Positions 50,075 to 64,000 of a stretch of 64,000 nucleotides of DNA are shown here, in pieces (the first letter of the stretch is position 1; the number at the start of each line of letters is the position of its first letter). Made by a program: the position numbers and the translations under genes. The notes under the pieces are model-generated. The model saw nothing but the letters and a program-made list of their open reading frames with translations, made no database searches and was not told the origin of the DNA. Origin of the DNA: Acidobacteriota bacterium (GTDB taxonomy: Bacteria; Acidobacteriota; Blastocatellia; HR10); the NCBI GenBank assembly GCA_030550025.1, contig JAUQQC010000001.1, positions 414,351 through 478,350 on the forward strand. The letters run 5' to 3'.

Positions 50075-50212
50075 TCACATGCCCCTAGTGGGGTACACCA
50101 TGTCACAGGACACATGCCCTGTGATCCATCCGGGTTGGGTGGTGGATAACAAAAAAAGGAGGGCCACCACGATTTCCTTTTGAAGCTCAGGGAGCACTGT
50201 CTTGATGCCCAT
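50075..50212 (-). CDS. Small 45-aa ORF upstream of the propeller protein
   Basis: Minus strand AAGGAGGACGGCC ATG...TGA encoding MGIKTVLPELQKEIVVALLFLLSTTQPGWITGHVSCDMVYPTRGM; good SD; 24 bp before the 50050 start, which has its own AAGGAGG. Confidence 0.5.
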   Translation of the reverse strand: MGIKTVLPELQKEIVVALLFLLSTTQPGWITGHVSCDMVYPTRGM

Positions 50213-50469
50213 GGCCGTCCTCCTTCATAGGGTCACTCCATCAGCCTCGGAGTTATGAGTATACTCTCTCTCTCTCTGTCAAGTCCCTTTTTGATGCCAG
50301 GGGAATAGCGCGGCGCTTATGAGGGAAACGATATCCTCTCCTGAATTGGGCGCTACGCCAGAGGGGGCACGTCCGACGCAAAATCCTCGCATCGAACGAG
50401 GCGTTCTCTGCAGGGTTGCCGAAAGAGCTTCAGCCCTCAAGATAGCGGGCATCTTGGGCTGGGATTTTC

Positions 50470-50499
50470 TTGACAGAGCAAAGGCGACCTTGATATAAG
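50470..50499 (+). promoter_or_regulatory. Sigma70-like promoter TTGACA-N18-TATAAG upstream of rpsU
   Basis: Read directly; ~40 bp upstream of the GTG start. Confidence 0.6.
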
Positions 50500-50536
50500 T
50501 TTGCTTTGCAAACGAAGGGTTTTAAGGAGGGAGAGA

Positions 50537-50737
50537 GTGGCGCTGATCATCGTCAACGAAGGGGAGTCCATCGAGAGCGCCCTTCGGCGCTTCAAGCGCA
50601 AGGTGCAGCAAGAGGACATCATCAAGGAGATCAAGAAGCATTCCTTCTACCTGAAGCCGGGCGAGAAGCGGCGGTTGAAAGAGGCCTTAGCGCGAAAGCG
50701 GCTGCGCCGTCGCCTGAAGCGCGAGATGGGAGAGTGA
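50537..50737 (+). CDS. rpsU: 30S ribosomal protein S21 (GTG start)
   Basis: VALIIVNEGESIESALRRFKRKVQQEDIIKEIKKHSFYLKPGEKRRLKEALARKRLRRR; AAGGAGG 5' of GTG. Confidence 0.93.
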   Translation: MALIIVNEGESIESALRRFKRKVQQEDIIKEIKKHSFYLKPGEKRRLKEALARKRLRRRLKREMGE

Positions 50738-50827
50738 ACGCGCTGCGGCTGTCATAACGCCGGGTCCTTCTCCTCAGTGTCTCCTCACGTGGAGGATGCC
50801 GTCTGCTTCGCAGGCTCCTGCATCTCT

Positions 50828-51715
50828 CTATCCCCGACTTGGAATGACAAGTACCGGGCAGGGAGCGTGTCGGGTGACGCGTACGGTCGTCGTCCCGATC
50901 ACGGTGGTATCGAAGAAGCGCTTATGTTGTGCTCCAAGGACGATGAGGTCGCTTCCAAGCGCGCGCGCCGTCTCAATGATCTGCTCGGCCGCATCTCCGC
51001 GTCGAACCAGCTCCTTCACGTGACAGTGCGAGCGCGCATCCTCGGGAACCCATTCGCAAAGGCGAGCGAGCGCCTCGCGATCAGAGGCCTTTGGTGCCTC
51101 ATCCTCCAGAACGTGCACGACCGTGAGTTCGGCACCAAAGCATTGGGCGAGGGAGACAGCATGCTGCAGGGCTTTCCGCGCGATGGGCGTGTAATTCACT
51201 GGACAGAGGAGATGTCGGATTGAGACCGGAGATCCCGATGAAACGTCCGCCTTATATCGGATGGTCAACACGGGTCGATCGCTCTCTCGTAAGACACGTT
51301 CGGTGACGGAGCCGAGCATCACGCGACTCAACCCACTGCGTCCATGGGTGCCCATGACGATCAGGTCAGCCTCGCGCCTCCGGGCCGTTTCGAGGATCGC
51401 CCGCGCGGGTGAGTCTTCCACAAGGAGAGATTCCACGTCGCGCTGTGTCCCAACGACGCTTCGTACATGTTCCACGAGATAGTGGCGCGTCGCGGCCTTT
51501 GCGCGCTCCAACGCTTGAAGCCATTCCTCGATCTCACCGGCGGTGAGGTAGGGAGGAAGGAGGAAGGGATCGGCATGCATCACCAGCAGTTGTGCGTTCG
51601 AGCAACGAGCCAGCTCGGCCGCATATCGGAGAGCGAACGTCGCCAGCTCGCTGAAATCTGTGGGACAGAGGATGCGTCGTGGGAAGGGGATGGTCACGGA
51701 AGTGTCCATGCTCAT
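50828..51715 (-). CDS. Tandem universal stress protein (two UspA domains)
   Basis: PFPRRILCPTDFSELATFALRYAAELA...GTHGRSGLSRVMLGSVTERVLRESDRPVLTI and IRHLLCPVNYTPIARKALQHAVSLA...GTTTVRVTRHAPCPVLVI. Confidence 0.92.
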   Translation of the reverse strand: MSMDTSVTIPFPRRILCPTDFSELATFALRYAAELARCSNAQLLVMHADPFLLPPYLTAGEIEEWLQALERAKAATRHYLVEHVRSVVGTQRDVESLLVEDSPARAILETARRREADLIVMGTHGRSGLSRVMLGSVTERVLRESDRPVLTIRYKADVSSGSPVSIRHLLCPVNYTPIARKALQHAVSLAQCFGAELTVVHVLEDEAPKASDREALARLCEWVPEDARSHCHVKELVRRGDAAEQIIETARALGSDLIVLGAQHKRFFDTTVIGTTTVRVTRHAPCPVLVIPSRG

Positions 51716-51730
51716 AAGTCTCCTCGCGGC

Positions 51731-54979
<3,249 letters not shown>

Positions 54980-54998
54980 CCCCGTTTCCTCCCGTCGC

Positions 54999-56204
54999 CT
55001 ATGGATGCACGCGGTTCCCTTCCCGAACGACTTGTGGATTCTCCGCGACGATCCGCTCTCCCTCGGTGAGTCCGGAGAGAACTTCCACGCGATCGCCGTA
55101 TGACTTCCCCAGCGTGATGAGGCGAAGTCGCGCCAGGCCTGAATCCTCCACGACGTACACGCTGGTCAACTGGCCGCGGTTGAGGACGGCGGTTTGAGGG
55201 ATCGTGAGCGCGCGCCGCTGTCCGATCCGAAATCGCGCCTTTCCGTAAAGGCCCGAACGAAGCGTCGTGGCCTTCTCAGCCGGCAGATCGATCTTCACCA
55301 TATAGCTACGGCTCATGGGATCGGCCGCCGGAACGACCTCGGCGACGCGCCCAAGAAGCGGAGCCGACCTGGAGGCGTCGATTTCCACAAGCACGGAATC
55401 TCCTGGGCGCACGGCTGCGATTTGTGACTCGGGGACGGAGACCTCCAAGCGATAACGGGTCTCGTCTTCGATGGTGAACAATGGCATACCGGGCGTCACG
55501 AGCATGCCGACTTCGACCGACTTCGCCGTGACGAGACCAGCTATGGGGGCGGTCACGCGCGTATGGCCGAGGGCGACATGCGCGGCCTCCAGATCAGCTC
55601 GTGCTTGTTCGATCTTGGCCAGGACTTGCTCGCGCTTTGCGCGGAGCGATCGGAGCACTTCCTCAGCGCGTTCGGCTTCGGCCGCGGCGGCTTGATATCG
55701 CGTCCTCGCCTCATCGAATTCTTGCGCGCTCACGGAATGGCGCGCGAATAGGGCTTCGTATCGGCGGAATGTCGCCGCCGCCAGATCCGCGTGCGCGCGC
55801 GCGGCCTCGCGAGCGGATTCCGCCGCGCGAATGGCGCGTTCGATCTCCTCCCGCGCGCTCTCGGCTTCGCGCCACCCGGCCTCGGCCTTACGCAACTGTG
55901 CTTGCACTTCGCGATCGTCAATCTGAACGAGCACTTGGCCAGGTCGTACCCGATCCCCCTCTCGAACGAGAACGGCGAGGACGTGCCCCATGATCTTCGC
56001 TGAGAGGATGCTCGTCGTGCGCGAGCGCACCGTCCCAACTGCCTCGTAGACCTCTTCGACCGGAGTCATCGCCACCGTCTCCACGCGCGCTTTCACGATG
56101 GTAGGCTCGCGCTCGGCCGCTGCTTCTTCCCGATGCCCGCAGGATGCCGTGGCGAGCGCCAGCGCACTCATGAGAAGTAGGAGTCGTTGCCGATGCCCTT
56201 TCAT
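54999..56204 (-). CDS. RND efflux periplasmic adaptor (MFP) subunit
   Basis: Lipoprotein-like signal (ATASCGH), [27 protein letters not shown], coiled coil, [22 protein letters not shown]. Confidence 0.9.
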   Translation of the reverse strand: MKGHRQRLLLLMSALALATASCGHREEAAAEREPTIVKARVETVAMTPVEEVYEAVGTVRSRTTSILSAKIMGHVLAVLVREGDRVRPGQVLVQIDDREVQAQLRKAEAGWREAESAREEIERAIRAAESAREAARAHADLAAATFRRYEALFARHSVSAQEFDEARTRYQAAAAEAERAEEVLRSLRAKREQVLAKIEQARADLEAAHVALGHTRVTAPIAGLVTAKSVEVGMLVTPGMPLFTIEDETRYRLEVSVPESQIAAVRPGDSVLVEIDASRSAPLLGRVAEVVPAADPMSRSYMVKIDLPAEKATTLRSGLYGKARFRIGQRRALTIPQTAVLNRGQLTSVYVVEDSGLARLRLITLGKSYGDRVEVLSGLTEGERIVAENPQVVREGNRVHP

Positions 56205-56215
56205 CTCTCCTCCCC

Positions 56216-57580
56216 TCAGTGGAACATTTGGATGTCGGTCAGGCGTCCGGTGGCCAGGAGCACGGCCGCATATCCGATGACGTATTCGTATCGCGCAGCG
56301 AGCACGTTCAAGCGTGCGCGGACGAGCGCCGTCTGCGCCCGCAGCACTTCGGTGATCGTCGTCAATCCCTCTTGATGCCGGTCTTGAATGATGCGAAGGG
56401 CTTCCTCGGCTTGCTGAACAGCACGCGCGGCGACCGCTAATCGTTGGCGCGCCGAACGGTAGTGTTCGAACGCGCGCACGACCTCTAAGCGAATTTGATT
56501 GACGAGTTGCTCCGTCTCCGTTTCGGCGAGGGCGAGCGTGGCGCGCGCTTGTCGCACGCGTGTCGCGCGCCCCCAATCGAACACATCGAACGTGAGGCTC
56601 GCCCCTATCGTATAATCGGCGCTTCCGCTGAGCAATCCCCGCCCGGTCACACCCACGGTGGCGAAGAGATCCAGCCGTGGGAGGTAATGCCCGAGCGCCC
56701 CGCGCACACCGTGCTCACGCGAGCGCTCAGCCCACTGAGATCGCAGAAGATCCGGCCGATGCCGTAATGCCAGGCGCATCAACTCCTCCGGCTCTTCGAC
56801 GTCGAAGGTGCGCTCGATCAACCGTCCCGTCACGCGCCGGGGCACGTTCACCGGAAGACCGAGCGCCGTGTTCAAGGCCGCGCGCGCCGTCACGACCTCG
56901 CCTTCGGCCTGGATCTGCTGCTGACGGAATTCGGCCAATTGCACCTCGGCGGCCAGGACATCCGAGACGACGACTAATCCGGCCTCGAACAAATCGCGAA
57001 TGCGCTTCACATCTGCTTCAGCCATGCGCACGGCTTCGTCGGCGACGTGCTGACGGGCTTCGGCCACGAGGACACCGTAGTAGGCGCGGATCACTTCAAA
57101 GCGAATCTGTTGCGCGATCCACGCCACTTGCGCCTCGGCGCGGCGCGCTTCCGCCTCGGCTTGCGCGTGGCGCGTCTCTGTCTGCCATCGGTCGAAAAGC
57201 GGGAGGCGCAGTGTCAGCGCCGTGCGAAAGACGTTAAGCGACGGCGGGTGATTCAGAAATCGCGGATCGAAATTCGCCGGCCCGAAGCGCGCTTGTTCGA
57301 GCAACGAGCCGAAGACGAAGACGGGATTGTTCCCGTTGGAGAACGTTTCGCTGAATTGTATGATGGGAAATCGGGTTGCGCGCGCTTCCGCGACCTGCGC
57401 TTCGGCGATCTCGCGCCCTGCGAGCGCTGCCCGCACAAGCGGATTCATCTGCAGCGCCGTCTCCACCGCGCGCGGCAGCGTCAACTCCTCCTCCCCTTGT
57501 GCGCGGATCGTCCCGGGCGATGCCACGACCACGAATCCCGTGAGGACACCTGCTCCGATCCTCCTCCGCCACCGCCTCAT
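56216..57580 (-). CDS. TolC family outer-membrane efflux protein
   Basis: LTLPRAVETALQMNPLVRAALAGREIAEAQVAEARA; repeated OEP domain; adjacent to MFP/RND. Confidence 0.9.
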   Translation of the reverse strand: MRRWRRRIGAGVLTGFVVVASPGTIRAQGEEELTLPRAVETALQMNPLVRAALAGREIAEAQVAEARATRFPIIQFSETFSNGNNPVFVFGSLLEQARFGPANFDPRFLNHPPSLNVFRTALTLRLPLFDRWQTETRHAQAEAEARRAEAQVAWIAQQIRFEVIRAYYGVLVAEARQHVADEAVRMAEADVKRIRDLFEAGLVVVSDVLAAEVQLAEFRQQQIQAEGEVVTARAALNTALGLPVNVPRRVTGRLIERTFDVEEPEELMRLALRHRPDLLRSQWAERSREHGVRGALGHYLPRLDLFATVGVTGRGLLSGSADYTIGASLTFDVFDWGRATRVRQARATLALAETETEQLVNQIRLEVVRAFEHYRSARQRLAVAARAVQQAEEALRIIQDRHQEGLTTITEVLRAQTALVRARLNVLAARYEYVIGYAAVLLATGRLTDIQMFH

Positions 57581-57602
57581 GCTCCTTCTCCCAAGGTCGT
57601 GC

Positions 57603-57797
57603 TCAAGAGCAGCTTCTCACGCCGAGCCGTTGAAGGATCGTCATCATCGGACACCAGTTAGTGAACGCCGACTGGATCAGATTGAGTGCCACAAAGCCCG
57701 TGAAGAGGAACCAGTAGGGATTGTGGAAGTAGCCCAATAGCAAACTCACCAGTACGAAGCTGCCTGCGATCAGACGCAGATACCGTTCGACGGTCAT
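57603..57797 (-). CDS. DUF2892 (YgaP-like transmembrane) protein
   Basis: MTVERYLRLIAGSFVLVSLLLGYFHNPYWFLFTGFVALNLIQSAFTNWCPMMTILQRLGV. Confidence 0.9.
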   Translation of the reverse strand: MTVERYLRLIAGSFVLVSLLLGYFHNPYWFLFTGFVALNLIQSAFTNWCPMMTILQRLGVRSCS

Positions 57798-58272
57798 GGC
57801 CGTCTCCCTCCTTCCCGATTGATCGTTCACGCCCAGTATGATCCAAAAAAGGGCGAGAGGTTTCAGCGGAACAGGAGGCGGCTGCGCCCGACCGGCGGAC
57901 GGCCCTTGAATTCGGAGGGGCTTGCCCCATTGGCCGTGAGGCGAGAGACTTCAGCTCTCACGGGGATACCGTCGAACTGTTCCTTGTGGGCGAGGGACGG
58001 CTCCGGCCCAAGGCTTGCCCTACCTCTTCGGAGATCTCGCCCATCGAGGGTATGGAAGCGCTCTGACGGAATCCTTAGCCACACTGTTGCCGATGGACGA
58101 GTCACAGCGCAAAATTGAGTCGGACCGTTTGGCTCATACGAACGCGAGGTAGGACATATGGCGGTCTCAATAGTGGACATCATCGGTGGACTCTGAGCGG
58201 GCGAGTGAGTGCTCTCGTAACCGCTTTGGACGAGCCGGGTTGGATCATCGGAAACCTGGAGAAACGGAGGGG

Positions 58273-59079
58273 ATGATGAGGCGCATGGGGACTGCGATCC
58301 TGCTCCTCTTAGGGGGTGGAGGATTGATTTTCGCTCACGACCTTTTCCTGAAGCTGGACATCTACACCTTGGCGCCACGTGCGCGGACGCGGGTGTGGGT
58401 GTTTAACGGGACGTTCGAGCAGAGCGAAGCGGCCGTTGCGCGCGATCGGGTCGTCGAGATCGCTATGCTCGCCCCTTCGGGGAGGCGGCGTGTGCCGGTG
58501 GAGAAGTGGCAAGAAGAGGGCGCGCGCTCATGCTTTGAGCTGGAGGTGGAGGAGGCGGGGACATATGTGGCGGGCGTGGCTCTGGCGCCGCGGGAGATCG
58601 CGCTGACGGCCGAACAGTTCAACGCCTACCTCGAACATGAGGGGCTTTCGGACATGCTTGCCTGGCGTCGCCAAAAGGGGGAGCTGCAAAAGGGAGCGCG
58701 TGAGCGTTATGCGAAATACGCGAAGGTGATCTTCCAAGTGGGAGAGCGACGGACGGAGGCCTTCCGGCATCCGCTTGGCTTTCCAGTGGAGATCCTGCTG
58801 GAAGAACATCCATTGGATTTGCGAGTGGGGGGCGTACTGCGGGTGAGGTGTCTGAAAGACGGACGACCGCTTCCGAAACAGGTGGTGTTGGCAGGGTGGG
58901 AAGGGACGCCGCCGTTGAGGGCACGAACGGATGCCGAGGGGATTGCTCGCTTCGACATCCGGAAAGCCGGGATGTGGTACGTCAAATTCATCCATATGGT
59001 GCCGGTCTCGGATTCGAGCCTTGACTATCAGTCTTGGTGGGCGACGTTGACGTTTGAGATTAAGTCGCGAGGCAACTAA
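58273..59079 (+). CDS. DUF4198 domain-containing secreted protein
   Basis: Signal peptide, AHDLFLKLDIYTLAPRARTRVWVFNGTFEQSEA, ...HPLDLRVGGVLRVRCLKDGRPLPKQVVLAGWEG. Confidence 0.8.
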   Translation: MMRRMGTAILLLLGGGGLIFAHDLFLKLDIYTLAPRARTRVWVFNGTFEQSEAAVARDRVVEIAMLAPSGRRRVPVEKWQEEGARSCFELEVEEAGTYVAGVALAPREIALTAEQFNAYLEHEGLSDMLAWRRQKGELQKGARERYAKYAKVIFQVGERRTEAFRHPLGFPVEILLEEHPLDLRVGGVLRVRCLKDGRPLPKQVVLAGWEGTPPLRARTDAEGIARFDIRKAGMWYVKFIHMVPVSDSSLDYQSWWATLTFEIKSRGN

Positions 59080-59165
59080 GAGAGCCTCAGCCTCGCCGAC
59101 TCAGACGTTGAGACATCTCTCCTTCGGAAGAGAACGTCTGCCCTTTGGAGCAGACTGCGCGCACG

Positions 59166-60863
<1,698 letters not shown>

Positions 60864-61247
60864 TCATTCTATAGGGCGAGACCGATCTGTCAAGCGCTTG
60901 GAAGAATGCTCCCTTAGCCCCCCATGAGGAGGCCTTCTCCCCACCGATCCGTCTCAGAAGACCATGGGTTGACCTTCGATCGACCACGACTGTACCCCTT
61001 CGGCATTGCTCTTCGCCGATGGCCGATAGTTTCTTGGTGACCTTTCAACATATGCATGAGAGAATGCTTCGCGGTCGATGTTGATTGAAGCGGAGGCGTT
61101 AAGACGAAGGATTCAGGGAGAAAAGATCTGCCACGTGTGCCCAACATGCGCGAGTATTCTTCGACTGTCGTCTTCTTTTCCCGCATGGGACGGGGGTATA
61201 ATACCGCCTCCCGAAGGTAGGTCTCCTGGAGAAGGGGAGGTGAGAGG

Positions 61248-62186
61248 ATGATGAGTCAGTGGACGATTCGGCCTTGGACTTTGGTCCGGCACGGGATGTT
61301 CGCCATCGCCGTGGTTCTCTTCGGGTTTCCGATTCAACCTGAGAATCTGAAGATCATTCGCGAGAAGACCGAAGCGCGACTTCGGGAGATCGTCGCCAGC
61401 GCGCGCGGCGCGATGGGACTCGTCGTCGTGGATCTGGTGAGCGGGGAGCGGATGGCCATCAACGAGAACCTCACGTTCCCGCAAGGGAGCGCGATCAAGG
61501 TCCCCATTCTCATGGAGGTCTACAAACAGGCGCATGAGGGACGGTTTCGGCTGACGGATCGGCGGCGCATCGAGAAGGCATCTATGGTCGGCGGAAGTGG
61601 AATCCTGAAGGAATTCGGTGACGGGATGTCCGAGCTGAGCATCTACGACCTGTGCGTGTTGATGGTCGTGTTGAGCGATAATACGGCGACTAATCTGCTC
61701 ATTGATCTCGTCGGGATGGAGAATGTCAATCGAACGATGGCGTCGCTCGGGCTCGCGCGCACGCGCTTGCAGCGGAGGATGATCGATCCGGCGGCATCGG
61801 CGCGAGGCGAGGAGAACCTCTCGACGCCGGCCGAAGCGGCGCGCCTCATGGAGATCCTCTATCGCGGCGAGTTCATCAATCGCGATGTCTGTGAGCAGAT
61901 CCTCGCCATCTTGAAGAAGCCGAAGCGAACGGCCTTGAGTTCGGGAGTGCCCTCGGACGTGCCCATCGCGTCGAAGCCGGGGGGGATCCCCGGAGTCTCA
62001 ACGGAATGGGCGATCGTCTATCTCAAGGAGCGTCCCTACGTGCTCGTCGTCATGGAGAACTATGGGATAGGTGAGGAGGCGTCCGCTGCTTTCCGAGATA
62101 TCTCGCGAACCGTGTACGACTATTTCTGGCGATTGGGGAGGGCGACGCGCTACGGGACCTATGTGGATCCGGCGCTCTTGAAATGA
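61248..62186 (+). CDS. Class A beta-lactamase-like serine hydrolase
   Basis: QGSAIKVPI (SxxK), SDNTATN (SDN), ARGEENLSTPAEAARLM (ExxN-like), SKPGGIPGVSTEWAIV in place of KTG. Confidence 0.85.
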   Translation: MMSQWTIRPWTLVRHGMFAIAVVLFGFPIQPENLKIIREKTEARLREIVASARGAMGLVVVDLVSGERMAINENLTFPQGSAIKVPILMEVYKQAHEGRFRLTDRRRIEKASMVGGSGILKEFGDGMSELSIYDLCVLMVVLSDNTATNLLIDLVGMENVNRTMASLGLARTRLQRRMIDPAASARGEENLSTPAEAARLMEILYRGEFINRDVCEQILAILKKPKRTALSSGVPSDVPIASKPGGIPGVSTEWAIVYLKERPYVLVVMENYGIGEEASAAFRDISRTVYDYFWRLGRATRYGTYVDPALLK

Positions 62187-62212
62187 GGATATCCCTTTTG
62201 CTGATGCCTCGG

Positions 62213-63523
62213 TTAAATCTTGATGAAGATACGCCTGCGGTACAGAAGTGCCATCGGTACGAGCCAGACTCCCGTGTAGGCTAAGGCGAAGAGGAGCGAC
62301 CCCTTCCATGGGCCTGCCCATGAGGCGAAGAGGGTTTCGTAGAGGTAGGCTTTCAATGAGATCGAAGTTCCATCCGGTCGAGCCATCTTGTATATGGTCA
62401 TCACACGGGCAACGAGTCCTGAGAGCACGAAGACCGCGATCGGGTTCATCCCGAAGATGACGAAAGGGAGGAGCGGTCGGCGAAGTCCCTTTACTTCGAC
62501 CATCCAAAAACACACAGCGAGGAAGAGAAGCGCCATCCCACCGGTGAAGATGGCATAGGAGCTGGTCCAGAGGTTTTTGTTAATCGGGAACCAGGGGTTC
62601 AGCCCTTGTCCGAGAGCAACGCCAACGATTCCCGCGCCGATGAGTCCGAGCACCTTCTCCCGCGCCGTTCGAGATGAAGCGAGCCAATGGGCGGTCAATG
62701 CGCCGAAGAGCGTCGTGGCGATGGCCGGAATCGTACTCAGGATTCCCTCCGGGTCCCATGTGGGCCGATAGAGGTGTCCCCGCAGGAGCCGGAGGTCGAG
62801 ATAGGCAGCGAGATTCCCCTCCGGGGTGAGTACGCCAGCTCCGTAGCCGGGGACCGGCACGAACTTCATCATCGCCCAATAGGCCACGAGCAGCGCCGCG
62901 GCCACGAGTGCTTGCCCCCTCACCCTCACTTTCAGGACGATGAGAGCCGCGAAGAAGTAGCACAAGGCGATGCGTTGCAAAACCCCAGGGATGCGAATCC
63001 GTGAGAGATCGAAGTGGGGGAATCCGTTCAAGAACAGGCCGAGGGCGAAGAGGATGAGCGTGCGGCGGACGATATGTCCCAAAATCGCGCGTCGGCTCTC
63101 ACCGCGAGCAAGACGTCGTCCAAGGGCCAGAGGGATCGCCACGCCCACGATGAAGAGGAAGAAGGGGAAGATCAGATCCGTCGGCGTCCATCCATGCCAC
63201 TGGGCGTGCGCCAGCGGCGGATACACGTAGCTCCAACTGCCCGGATTGTTCACGACGATCATGCCCGCGATAGTGATTCCGCGGAAGACATCAAGGGAGA
63301 TCATCCGCTGGCCCTTCGAGGCGAGCGGGGACGGATCGAAGGATCGTAGCGGCGATCGCGCGTCCATCAACACTCGCCGTCCTCCCACTTCGACGCGACG
63401 CCATCTTACCTGAGAGCCGTTTGAGGAATCAAGGGAAACGCGCCGCATCGCCGCGCGTTCATTGATGCGCGTGATGACCGGAGCGCGTGGTTTCTCCGTC
63501 GCTGGGGGCGAGCGGGAGCTCAC
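62213..63523 (-). CDS. DUF5009 / heparan-alpha-glucosaminide N-acetyltransferase-like membrane protein
   Basis: RMISLDVFRGITIAGMIVVNNPGSWSYVYPPLAHAQWHGWTPTDLIFPFFLFIVGVAIPLAL; start possibly internal. Confidence 0.85.
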   Translation of the reverse strand: MSSRSPPATEKPRAPVITRINERAAMRRVSLDSSNGSQVRWRRVEVGGRRVLMDARSPLRSFDPSPLASKGQRMISLDVFRGITIAGMIVVNNPGSWSYVYPPLAHAQWHGWTPTDLIFPFFLFIVGVAIPLALGRRLARGESRRAILGHIVRRTLILFALGLFLNGFPHFDLSRIRIPGVLQRIALCYFFAALIVLKVRVRGQALVAAALLVAYWAMMKFVPVPGYGAGVLTPEGNLAAYLDLRLLRGHLYRPTWDPEGILSTIPAIATTLFGALTAHWLASSRTAREKVLGLIGAGIVGVALGQGLNPWFPINKNLWTSSYAIFTGGMALLFLAVCFWMVEVKGLRRPLLPFVIFGMNPIAVFVLSGLVARVMTIYKMARPDGTSISLKAYLYETLFASWAGPWKGSLLFALAYTGVWLVPMALLYRRRIFIKI

Positions 63524-63946
63524 CGGGCGAAAATCGCTGGGGTAGATTACGCGACCCCTCCCTGCTCATTTTCAAGGGGATCGCCCGGATGATACCTTTG
63601 CGCATCGCTGAGGTTAGCGGGGTAGATGACGTCGTCCATGAGGAAATCGCATCTTGGTTCCTGAGCCGAGTCGTGCAGTTTCCGTCAGCGCTCCATTTGA
63701 GGGCATGGGGCGTCCCAAGAGCTCTTTCTGGAGAGTTGATAGCTCTTCCGAGCGGCTTGGGGGTCGTTCGAGGGGGACTGATTGTTTGGTGTGTGACTCG
63801 GGCTGAAATAAAACATGAGTCTGATAACGCAAAGCATCATTGAGTTGCGCTTGAGGAGCGGAACTCGCACAGCGTTTTGGTTTAGATCTTCGTGGGCGAA
63901 TTGACGAATAAGATGGGAGGCGCTAAAATTTCCCTCCGAAATGGGT

Positions 63947-64000
63947 GCCGCTATGGTGTAAGTGGTTAACACGCAGGCCTCTCAAGCCTGAGAGTGCGGG
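63947..64000 (+). tRNA. tRNA-Glu(CTC), truncated by window end
   Basis: GCCGCTA acceptor, GTG-TAAGTGGTTAA-CAC D arm, CAGGC-CTCTCAA-GCCTG anticodon arm (CTC at 63981-63983), GCGGG start of T stem. Confidence 0.85.

Noticed and set aside
61197-61202. TATAAT upstream of the beta-lactamase-like gene
   Set aside because: No convincing -35 at 16-18 bp; not called as a promoter
63487-63843. 118-aa plus-strand ORF before the tRNA
   Set aside because: No recognisable motif and overlaps the start of the upstream minus-strand gene region

Overview
A ~60% GC bacterial chromosomal window. The Oar-type carboxypeptidase-regulatory/TonB receptor and the VWFA-related secreted protein suggest Acidobacteriota (inference only). 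Housekeeping content: dapA(partial)-dapD-murB-murA, gltB, polA, malQ, rpsU, pyrG, a TolC/MFP/RND efflux operon, and a partial tRNA-Glu(CTC) at the right edge. The accessory part (~22-31 kb) is the most unusual. It holds an in-frame, internally deleted TonB receptor and a run of decayed genes. It also holds a degenerate sedentary-integron-like array: attC-like sites at 26406-26471 (degenerate), 27601-27682, 28269-28332 and a half site at ~29346-29368. These separate same-strand cassette ORFs (two with nuclease-like motifs, one O-methyltransferase, one ICMT-type pseudogene). A truncated, frameshifted integron-integrase N-terminus (LLDQVRQAIRVRHY ... TEEA) lies directly beside the half site. Other notable points: MurA with Asp replacing the catalytic Cys (PGGD), a KAS III-like enzyme with Ser replacing the nucleophilic Cys and an H...D pair replacing Asn, a tandem double-TetR protein next to that KAS III/MaoC/acyl-CoA ligase/hydrolase operon, a 33-bp palindrome between that operon's promoter and start codon, and a coiled-coil protein built on five near-identical 42-bp repeats. 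All assignments come from reading the sequence; no database search was run.
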